Assembly (NCBI RefSeq): GCF_020297055.1
Contig: NZ_JAIXCQ010000001.1
Location: 254,128-318,127 of the forward strand
Length of the DNA stretch: 64,000 bases
Direction: 5' to 3'
Origin: Isoptericola luteus
GTDB taxonomy: Bacteria > Actinomycetota > Actinomycetes > Actinomycetales > Cellulomonadaceae
A program made the translations under genes and the position numbers. Below are positions 58,370-64,000 of this stretch, in pieces. A model generated the notes under the pieces. That model was not told the DNA's origin and did no database searches. It was given only the letters and a program-made list of their open reading frames with translations. Within the stretch, counting starts at the first letter, position 1. Each line of letters starts with the position of its first letter.

Positions 58370-59200
58370 TCACTCCCAGGTCGCCGTCTCGGGATCGACG
58401 CCGTGCGCGCGGGCGTTGGCGTCGATGACGTCGCGCAGCCACGCCGTCAGGCCCGGCCGTCGCGCGTCGTGGTGCTCCGCGAACCCGGGGTCCTCGGCGT
58501 ACATCCGGCCGACGCAGACGTGCATGGCGTGCGTGACGTCGAAGTAGGCGCCGAGCGACGCGCGGTGCCGCTCGGCCAGCGCGTCGGCCGCGTCGCTCCC
58601 GGGCCGCACGCCGCGGCCCATGGCGTCGGCCAGCGCGGTCACCACGGCGTCGGACTCGGCGGCGGCCGCCTGCCACTCCGCGGCCGTCCGGGAGGCCGCC
58701 CGCTCGGCGTACTGGGCCCACTGGTCGGTGTGGCCCCACCGCTCGCGCGCCCCTACGGCTGACGACGGCTGCCAGCTCTCGCCGAACAGCGCCACCTGCT
58801 CCTCGGCGGACAGGAGGATGCCGCGCTCCCGCGCCTCGACGAGGCGGTCCAGCGCCCCGGCCGCCCGCTCGAGCCGGTGCAGGCGCTCACGGACCAGGTC
58901 GCGCTGACGGCGCAGGGAGGCGTCCGCACCCTCGGGAGCGTCCAGCAGCGCGCCGATCTCCTCGAGCGGTACGTCGAGGTCGCGGTAGAGCACCACCCGG
59001 TGCACGCGGGCCAGGTCCCAGGGCGTGTACAGGCGGTACCCGCTCGTCGTGCGTCCGGACGGCCGCACGAGCCCGACGGAGTCCCAGTGGTGCAGCGTGC
59101 GGACGGTCACGCCGGCGGCCCGTGCCGCGGCGCCGACGGTGAGCGCGCCGGCGTCGGGGTCGCCGGCGTCGGGCCGCGAGGGGAGGCTGCCTGACGCCAT
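58370..59200 (-). CDS. MerR-family regulator with TipAS-like domain
   Basis: A 276-residue regulator. The MerR winged helix is at about residues 20-90 (GAAARAAGVTVRTLHHWDSV), a dimerisation coiled coil follows, and the C-terminal domain (AEEQVALFGESWQPS onward) is the TipAS fold that binds thiopeptides and other multidrug ligands. It lies upstream of no transporter in this window. CAGACT seven bases before ATG 59200 suggests a leaderless start. Confidence 0.9.
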   Translation of the reverse strand: MASGSLPSRPDAGDPDAGALTVGAAARAAGVTVRTLHHWDSVGLVRPSGRTTSGYRLYTPWDLARVHRVVLYRDLDVPLEEIGALLDAPEGADASLRRQRDLVRERLHRLERAAGALDRLVEARERGILLSAEEQVALFGESWQPSSAVGARERWGHTDQWAQYAERAASRTAAEWQAAAAESDAVVTALADAMGRGVRPGSDAADALAERHRASLGAYFDVTHAMHVCVGRMYAEDPGFAEHHDARRPGLTAWLRDVIDANARAHGVDPETATWE

Positions 59201-59240
59201 GTCGCCCAGTCTGCCCGTGGTGGGCACCTCCTTCCGCCGC

Positions 59241-59307
59241 GAGATCGAGGTAGCCGTCGCGAGATCGACCTTCGGTGGGTCGACCTCGCGACGGGTACCT
59301 CGATCTC
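59241..59307. repeat. Inverted repeat (family B palindrome)
   Basis: GAGATCGAGGTAGCCGTCGC at 59241 and its complement ending at 59307 with two or three mismatches. Shares its blocks with the perfect repeat at 7464-7524. It lies between two genes on the same strand (VOC then MerR), so it is not only a convergent terminator. Confidence 0.75.
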
Positions 59308-59322
59308 GGGGCAGGGGGACCG

Positions 59323-59832
59323 TCACTCCTCCGGGGCTCCGAAGCCCAGCTGGTCGCGCACGGTCTGCGCCTCGGGGCTGGCGGGGTCCCACGGGCGGGC
59401 GGCCGTCATGACCACCCGGGTGCGCTCAGGGGTGGTGATCTCCACCTCCACCGTTCCCCAGGGCCGCAGCTGCGGGCCGGTCGTGGAGCCGGGCACGACC
59501 TCCTCGCAGGCGGCCGCGATCTCGTCGACCTGGCTCAGCACGCACGAGAAGCTCACGCCCAGCGGGCCAGCGGCGTCGGCGGGCGGCGCCGGCACGAGGA
59601 GCACGTCCTGGAACGCCCACCTGCGCAGGTGCACGACGGTGCCCGGTGCGGAGAAGATGACGAAGAACCCGAGGCCGCGCACCCAGAAGTCGGTGGAGGC
59701 CTCGAGGTCGGCGGTCGGGACGGTGACGAACATGGGCATGCCGTAGATGCCGTGGAACTGCTCGGGCGGCTGCACGCCGAGGCCGGGCGGCGGGACGGGG
59801 CTGATGCTGAACGCGGTGAAGGTGTCGGTCAT
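59323..59832 (-). CDS. VOC-superfamily protein
   Basis: A 169-residue glyoxalase/bleomycin-resistance fold protein. It contains MPMFVTVPTADLEASTDFWV and a second half with FSCVLSQVDEIAAACEEVVP and the Glu of VEVEITTPERTRVVM. Possible roles include metal-dependent ring or lactone chemistry, or drug binding; nothing indicates which. Start 59832 is chosen over 59853 because the former begins the conserved text and CACGCT lies six bases upstream. Confidence 0.83.
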   Translation of the reverse strand: MTDTFTAFSISPVPPPGLGVQPPEQFHGIYGMPMFVTVPTADLEASTDFWVRGLGFFVIFSAPGTVVHLRRWAFQDVLLVPAPPADAAGPLGVSFSCVLSQVDEIAAACEEVVPGSTTGPQLRPWGTVEVEITTPERTRVVMTAARPWDPASPEAQTVRDQLGFGAPEE

Positions 59833-59930
59833 GCGGCCAGCGTGAGCCCTCACGTCGCGTCAGGGTCAAGCCTCCGGTGACGGCGCGGGTCGCGGTCCTG
59901 CCGACGCGCCGGACGCTCTAGGCTGCCACC

Positions 59931-60704
59931 ATGGGTACCGCGCTCGTCACCGGAGCCACCTCCGGACTCGGCCTGGAGTTCACCTGGCAGCTCGCCACCG
60001 CGCGCCACGACGTCGTGCTCGTCGCGCGTGACACCGAGCGCCTCGAGCAGGTCGCGGCTCAGGTCCGCGCCGCCGCGGGGGTCCGGGTGGAGGTGCTGTC
60101 CGCCGACCTCTCCGTGCCCGACGACGTCGCCCGCGTCGCCGAGCGGCTCGCCGTCACGGGGGACGAGGACGGCGACGACCGCCGCCCGGTCGGGCTGCTC
60201 GTCAACAACGCGGGCTTCGCCACCGCACAGCGCTTCGTGGGCGGCGACCTGGACGTGGAGCTGAAGGCCCTCGACGTGATGGTCCGGGCCGTGGTCCAGC
60301 TCTCCCACGCCGGGGCCGGCCAGATGCGGTCCCGCGGGCGCGGCGCGATCATCAACGTCGCGTCCGTGGCCGCCCTGACCGCGGGCGGCTCGTACGCCGC
60401 CGCGAAGGCCTACGTGCGGACCTTCACCGAGGGGCTGGCCGTCGAGCTGAAGGGCACCGGCGTCACCGCGACCGTCGTGTGCCCCGGCTTCGTGCACACG
60501 GAGTTCCACGACCGGGCCGGCATCGACATGGGCACGGTCCCCGAGGTCGGCTGGCTCACCGCGCCGGCCGTGGTGTCCGAGGCGCTCGCGGACGTGCGCC
60601 GCGGCGTCGTCATCTCCACGCCGTCCGCGCGGTACAAGGCGGCGTCCGCGCTGCTGCGGGTGCTGCCGCGTGGTGCGGTGCGCGCCGTCGGCCACTACCG
60701 CTGA
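59931..60704 (+). CDS. Short-chain dehydrogenase/reductase
   Basis: A 257-residue SDR. TGATSGLGLEF is the NAD(P)-binding loop, NNAG is present, and the catalytic Ser-Tyr-Lys fits NVASVAALTAGGSYAAAKAY. It resembles DltE-type SDRs. ATG 59931 follows TAGGCT (59919-59924) by six bases (leaderless). Convergent with the TetR gene. Substrate unknown. Confidence 0.93.
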   Translation: MGTALVTGATSGLGLEFTWQLATARHDVVLVARDTERLEQVAAQVRAAAGVRVEVLSADLSVPDDVARVAERLAVTGDEDGDDRRPVGLLVNNAGFATAQRFVGGDLDVELKALDVMVRAVVQLSHAGAGQMRSRGRGAIINVASVAALTAGGSYAAAKAYVRTFTEGLAVELKGTGVTATVVCPGFVHTEFHDRAGIDMGTVPEVGWLTAPAVVSEALADVRRGVVISTPSARYKAASALLRVLPRGAVRAVGHYR

Positions 60705-60710
60705 CCGCGA

Positions 60711-60752
60711 GCGGCCTGCCCCCGGTCGCACGGCCGGCCTCTCGCAGGCCGC
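60711..60752. terminator. Weak hairpin between SDR and TetR genes
   Basis: GCGGCCTGC (60711-60719) pairs with GCAGGCCGC (60744-60752) around a 24-base loop, between convergent genes. No T-tract. Confidence 0.4.
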
Positions 60753-60757
60753 GGCCC

Positions 60758-61783
60758 CTAGTCGGCCGTGCGCGCCCGCTCCGCGGCGGCCCGCGCCGCC
60801 TCGGCCTCCGCCTTGACGGCGTCACGCGCGGCCTTCTCCAGCTCACGCACCCGCTTCTGCGCCTCCCGGACCCGCTTGTCGGCCTCCTTGCGCTTGCCGG
60901 CGGCCTTCTTGACCTTGGCGTCCGACGAGTAGGCGGCGGCCAGCTCGAGCGCCGCGACCACCTCTGGGTCCGGCGTGGCGTCGGGCGGCGTGCCGGCCGC
61001 GGCACCCTCGGTGTCGTCTGCCGGGTGGGTGACGCCGCTGCGGGCGGCGACGTACGTCCCGAGGCCGTCGAGCAGGCGCTCGAGGCCCCAGGCGACGTCG
61101 TCGATCTCGTCCAGCCCTGGCTCGTCGGGCAGGTAGTTGCCGCGCTGGACCAGCGGGTGCAGCCAGGGGAAGCGGACGTCGTCGACGAGCTGGGCCAGGG
61201 TCGCGGCGAGCTCGGGGCCGTGCGCGTTCGAGACGTCCCCCGCGGCCTCGGCGCGACCGAGGTCGCGCAGGAGGAGCGCTTCGTTGCGGGCGTACCCGTT
61301 GACGAGCATGATCGTCGCGATCTTCTCGCCGTCCTCGAGCGGCGTGGACCGCAGCGCGCGCAGCCCGGCGTCGAGGGCGCGCAGGTTCGAGGGCGTCATC
61401 GGCGGCCCCGTGATGGGGATGTCGAGCACCCAGGGGTGGATCCGGAACGCCGCCATCACGAGCAGCGCCCACTCGCGCAGCTCCGCCCGCCAGTCGGCGG
61501 GCTCGCGGGCCGGCGGGAAGTCGACGACGATGGCGGCCTCCTGCATGAGCAGCAGCAGGTCGTCCTTGCTGGTGACGTACCGGTACAGGGACATCGTCGT
61601 GAAGCCGAGGCTCTTGGCGACCCGAGCCATGGAGACCCCGCCCAGCCCTTCGGCGTCCGCGATCTCGATGGCGGCCTCGACGATGCGCTCGATGCTGAGC
61701 TCCCGCCGTGGGGCGCGTTCCGGCCGTTCGGCGATCCCCCAGGCGAGCGCGAGCTGGGGCGGGAGCTCCGGCAGGTCCGTCAT
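60758..61783 (-). CDS. TetR-family regulator with long C-terminal coiled tail
   Basis: A 341-residue TetR. The helix-turn-helix (about residues 28-72, VSMARVAKSLGFTTMSLYRYV) and TetR_C_1 domain are like those of the TetR at 4715-5509. Beyond about residue 265 it has an extra region ending in a charged coiled coil (KRKEADKRVREAQKRVRELE), absent from ordinary TetRs. It is last in the operon ATPase-permease-TetR, so it probably autoregulates through the GTGTAC-GGC-GTACAC operator. Ligand unknown. Confidence 0.9.
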   Translation of the reverse strand: MTDLPELPPQLALAWGIAERPERAPRRELSIERIVEAAIEIADAEGLGGVSMARVAKSLGFTTMSLYRYVTSKDDLLLLMQEAAIVVDFPPAREPADWRAELREWALLVMAAFRIHPWVLDIPITGPPMTPSNLRALDAGLRALRSTPLEDGEKIATIMLVNGYARNEALLLRDLGRAEAAGDVSNAHGPELAATLAQLVDDVRFPWLHPLVQRGNYLPDEPGLDEIDDVAWGLERLLDGLGTYVAARSGVTHPADDTEGAAAGTPPDATPDPEVVAALELAAAYSSDAKVKKAAGKRKEADKRVREAQKRVRELEKAARDAVKAEAEAARAAAERARTAD

Positions 61784-61847
61784 GGCCACATCATCCCTGA
61801 TCCGTCCCGTCGGTCGACGGCCCGACCGACGGGACCGGTGCGGAGGT

Positions 61848-62666
61848 TCAGCGGGCGGTCCGGCGCCGGTAGAGCACGCCACCGGCGAGGACGCTCGCGA
61901 GGAGCAGGCCGCCGAGCCAGGCGCACGCCGTGAGGATCGTGCCGGCGTCGGGTGCGCCGGCCAGGAGCCCGCGCACCGACTCGATGACCGGGGTGAAGGG
62001 CTGGTGCTCGGCGAAGCCGTGCAGCCACGCGGGCATGGTCTCGACCGCCACGAAACCGGAGCTGAGGTAGGGCACGAAGAGGAAGATCATGTTGACGGAC
62101 ATCGAGGCCTCGACGCTCAGCACCAGGCCGAGGGTCACGCTGATCCAGGTGAAGGTCAGGACGGCGAGCACGGCGAAGGCGGCGAAGCCGAGCCAGTCGC
62201 CGAGGGCCGCCCCGGGGCGGAACCCGTACGCGACGGCCACGAGGACCACCAGCGCGGCCGAGGCCAGATTGCGCACGACGCTCGCGAAGACGTGCCCCCA
62301 CAGGGCCGACGAGCTGAAGATCGGCAGCGTCTTGAAGCGGTCGATCGTGCCGGAGGTCATGTCCTGCGCCACGGCGACGGCGGCCGACCCGGAGTTCATG
62401 CCCAGGCACATGACGAGGACGCCGGGCACGACGTAGTCGATGTAGCCGCCGCCGGGCCCGGAGATCGCGCCGCCGAAGATGACGACGAACACGGACATGA
62501 TCAGCACGGGCAGCGCGAAGGCGTTGATGAGGCTGTCGACGGAGCGCAGCGAGCGCCGTGCCTCGCGCCGGGTCATGGTGGCGACGTCGCGCAGCGGTGC
62601 GCCGCGACGCCCGGTCGGCCCCGGACGGGCGGGGGCGGTGGCGGGTGCCGGCAGGGTTGTGGTCAT
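61848..62666 (-). CDS. ABC-2 type permease
   Basis: A 272-residue membrane protein with six helices and ABC-2 signatures (SGTIDRFKTLPIFSSSALWGH, SSGFVAVETMPAWLHGFAEHQP). The Pro/Thr-rich N-terminus is like that of the permease at 6580. ATGA overlap with the ATPase gene. The pump substrate is unknown. Confidence 0.92.
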   Translation of the reverse strand: MTTTLPAPATAPARPGPTGRRGAPLRDVATMTRREARRSLRSVDSLINAFALPVLIMSVFVVIFGGAISGPGGGYIDYVVPGVLVMCLGMNSGSAAVAVAQDMTSGTIDRFKTLPIFSSSALWGHVFASVVRNLASAALVVLVAVAYGFRPGAALGDWLGFAAFAVLAVLTFTWISVTLGLVLSVEASMSVNMIFLFVPYLSSGFVAVETMPAWLHGFAEHQPFTPVIESVRGLLAGAPDAGTILTACAWLGGLLLASVLAGGVLYRRRTAR

Positions 62667-63625
62667 CGCTGGGCCTCCTCGGCTGAGCGCGTGTCGGTGC
62701 GGGTGAGGGCGAGGAAGACGTCGTCGAGGGTGGGCTTGACGACGCTCACGGCGGCGACGGCCAGGCCGCGGGTCTCCGCGTGCTCCAGGACGTCGCGGAT
62801 GGCGCGCACGGGCTCGGTGCTGGGGAACGTCAGGGCGAGCGCCTTGTCGTCGGTCTCGGCCTGGTCGAGCCCGGCGACGGCGAGGGCACGCGCGCCGTCC
62901 AGGCTGGCGGCGTCCTGGAAGGAGACCCGCACGTGGTCGCCCGCGACGAGGGCCTTGAGCTCGCTCGCCGTGCCGCGCGCGGCGATCCGGCCCTCGGCGA
63001 GGACGGCGATCGTGTCGGCGAGGCGGTCGGCCTCCTCGAGGTACTGGGTGGTGAGCAGGATGGTGGTGCCGTCCGCGGCGAGGGAGCGGACGACGTCCCA
63101 GAGCTGGGAGCGCGACGCCGGGTCGAGGCCGGTCGTGGGCTCGTCGAGCACGAGCACCCGCGGGTCGGCGACGAGGCTGATGGCGAGGTCGAGGCGGCGT
63201 CGCATCCCGCCGGAGTAGGTCGAGACGCGACGGCGGGCGGCGCCGGTGAGGTCGAAGCGCTCCAGGAGCTCGTGGGCGCGATGCCGCACGGTGCGTCTCG
63301 GCAGGTGGGCGAGGTCGGCCATCATGACGAGGTTCTCCTCGCCGGTCAGGAACTCGTCCACCGAGGCGTACTGACCGGTCAGGGCGATGGCGCGGCGGAC
63401 GGCGGCGGGGTCGCGGACGACGTCGGCGCCCGCGATGGTCGCGGTCCCGGCGTCGGGCCGGACCAGGGTGGTGAGGATGTTGACGGCGGTGGTCTTGCCG
63501 GCGCCGTTCGGTCCGAGCAGGGCGAAGATCTCGCCGCGCCGGACGGCGAGGTCGACGCCGCGCAGCACGTCGGTGCGACCGTAGGACTTGCGCAGTCCCC
63601 GGACGTCGATCATCGGGTCGTTCAT
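62663..63625 (-). CDS. ABC transporter ATP-binding protein, DrrA type
   Basis: A 320-residue ATPase: Walker A GPNGAGKTT, signature YSGGMRRRLDLAIS, Walker B VLVLDEPTTGLDP, and the DrrA C-terminal domain ending PTLDDVFLALT. It starts an operon with permease and TetR. ATG 63625 has GAGGGG nine bases upstream. Transcription starts near 63668 from a TTGCCA-N17-TACGCT promoter with an operator just after. Confidence 0.94.
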   Translation of the reverse strand: MNDPMIDVRGLRKSYGRTDVLRGVDLAVRRGEIFALLGPNGAGKTTAVNILTTLVRPDAGTATIAGADVVRDPAAVRRAIALTGQYASVDEFLTGEENLVMMADLAHLPRRTVRHRAHELLERFDLTGAARRRVSTYSGGMRRRLDLAISLVADPRVLVLDEPTTGLDPASRSQLWDVVRSLAADGTTILLTTQYLEEADRLADTIAVLAEGRIAARGTASELKALVAGDHVRVSFQDAASLDGARALAVAGLDQAETDDKALALTFPSTEPVRAIRDVLEHAETRGLAVAAVSVVKPTLDDVFLALTRTDTRSAEEAQR

Positions 63626-63658
63626 GACGGTCCCCTCGTGGAGGTGGTGCGGCTGGAC

Positions 63659-63703
63659 GTGTACGGCGTACACGAGCGTATGGGATACACAGAGTGTTGG
63701 CAA
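63659..63703 (-). promoter_or_regulatory. Promoter and TetR operator of the ABC-ABC-TetR operon
   Basis: On the minus strand TTGCCA (63703-63698), 17 bases, TACGCT (63680-63675) form a good sigma-70-type promoter. GTGTACGGCGTACAC at 63659-63673 is a perfect 6-bp inverted repeat placed on the start site. The GTAC-N3-GTAC core is shared with the operator at 5597-5607. Confidence 0.7.
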
Positions 63704-63755
63704 TACACCTCGAGTGCCGGATACACCGGCCGGGGCTGGCCGTAGGCTGGGGGCC

Positions 63756-64000
63756 GTGACGACCGCCGACTTCTCCCCGACCCCCCGCGAGCAGCTGCGC
63801 GACCTCATCTCCGAGCTCGCCGTCGTGCACGGGAAGGTGACGCTCTCCTCCGGCAAGGAGGCCGACTACTACGTCGACCTGCGCCGGATCACGCTGCACC
63901 ACCGCGCCGCGCCGCTCGTGGGCCACGTCCTGCTCGACCGGCTCGAGGAGGTCGGGCTCGGCACGGCCGAGGTCGACGCCGTCGGTGGGCTGACCCTCGG
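63756..64000 (+). CDS. pyrE: Orotate phosphoribosyltransferase (start only)
   Basis: The first 81 codons are present; the gene runs off the right edge. REQLRDLISELAVVHGKVTL, SSGKEADYYVDLRRITL (PRPP/orotate loop) and the beginning of DAVGGLTLG identify PyrE, which joins orotate to PRPP in pyrimidine synthesis. GTG 63756 follows TAGGCT (63743-63748) by seven bases. It is divergent from the ABC operon. Confidence 0.92.
   Translation, partial: MTTADFSPTPREQLRDLISELAVVHGKVTLSSGKEADYYVDLRRITLHHRAAPLVGHVLLDRLEEVGLGTAEVDAVGGLTL

Overview
The window is 64 kb of high-GC, gene-dense actinobacterial chromosome. The gene repertoire (mycobacterial/streptomycete-type LexA, HspR and DasR operators, LppM-like lipoprotein, F420-type oxidoreductase, DinB/mycothiol-type protein, Ada-AlkA fusion, fused MrpA/B antiporter) and the many leaderless ATG/GTG starts point to Actinomycetota, most likely Micrococcales close to Cellulomonas, Cellulosimicrobium or Promicromonosporaceae. 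The genus is an inference; no rRNA is present.

Layout. 1-4.7 kb: N-acetylglucosamine-type PTS (GntR regulator, EIIC, EI) converging on HPr and a VKOR-family oxidase, with DasR-like operators ahead of both EIIC and HPr. 4.7-7.5 kb: TetR plus an ABC-2 exporter. 7.5-9.4 kb: aldo/keto reductase, an orphan NrdI and a small protein. 9.75-22.38 kb: an integrated mobile element of about 12.6 kb inside a thioredoxin/NHL-repeat gene. 22-30 kb: the rebuilt NHL gene, a secreted RTX-repeat protein, a PfkB kinase, a NarL-type two-component system, a GAP-family membrane protein and an APH-like kinase. 30-33 kb: ABC exporter, DUF4097 protein and ribbon-helix-helix-like regulator in one operon. 33-42 kb: housekeeping and orphan genes (HAD, xylose-isomerase-like, TetR, DinB, pirin, F420-type oxidoreductase, tRNA-Gly, dCTP deaminase), with a gene-free stretch of nearly 800 bp carrying DnaA-box-like motifs. 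42-48.4 kb: complete mrp(AB)CDEFG Na+/H+ antiporter operon. 48.6-51.8 kb: alkylation repair (MGMT, Ada-AlkA) and a hydrolase. 51.8-55.5 kb: LppM-like lipoprotein and ClpB, divergent around an HspR (HAIR) operator. 55.6-58.3 kb: NlpC/P60 hydrolase under a c-di-AMP (ydaO) riboswitch, a membrane protein and exonuclease III. 58.3-64 kb: MerR, VOC, SDR, an ABC exporter with its TetR, and the start of pyrE.

The mobile element is the most unusual part. A large serine integrase lies just inside the left end. The left end truncates the host thioredoxin/NHL gene after codon 42. The right end carries its own start, promoter-like box and 42 codons of that gene, about 77% identical in DNA but 35/42 identical in protein, so integration replaces the 5' end and keeps the gene intact. 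Inside are an SPP1-Gp6-like portal and a MuF-like minor head protein but no recognisable terminase, major capsid or tail gene; a DUF2637/SpdB-like membrane protein with a winged-helix replication- or regulation-like partner; an SOS-box-controlled leaderless gene; and a cargo block with a HEPN Rx4H protein, a collagen-like surface protein, a membrane-anchored protein and a stand-alone Cas2/SinR-like protein. This fits a phage satellite or a strongly reduced prophage.

Many starts in the window share a -10-like hexamer ending exactly 6-7 nt before ATG or GTG, the signature of leaderless transcripts. I used this to choose several starts. All coordinates and motif comparisons were made by eye; no database search was run.
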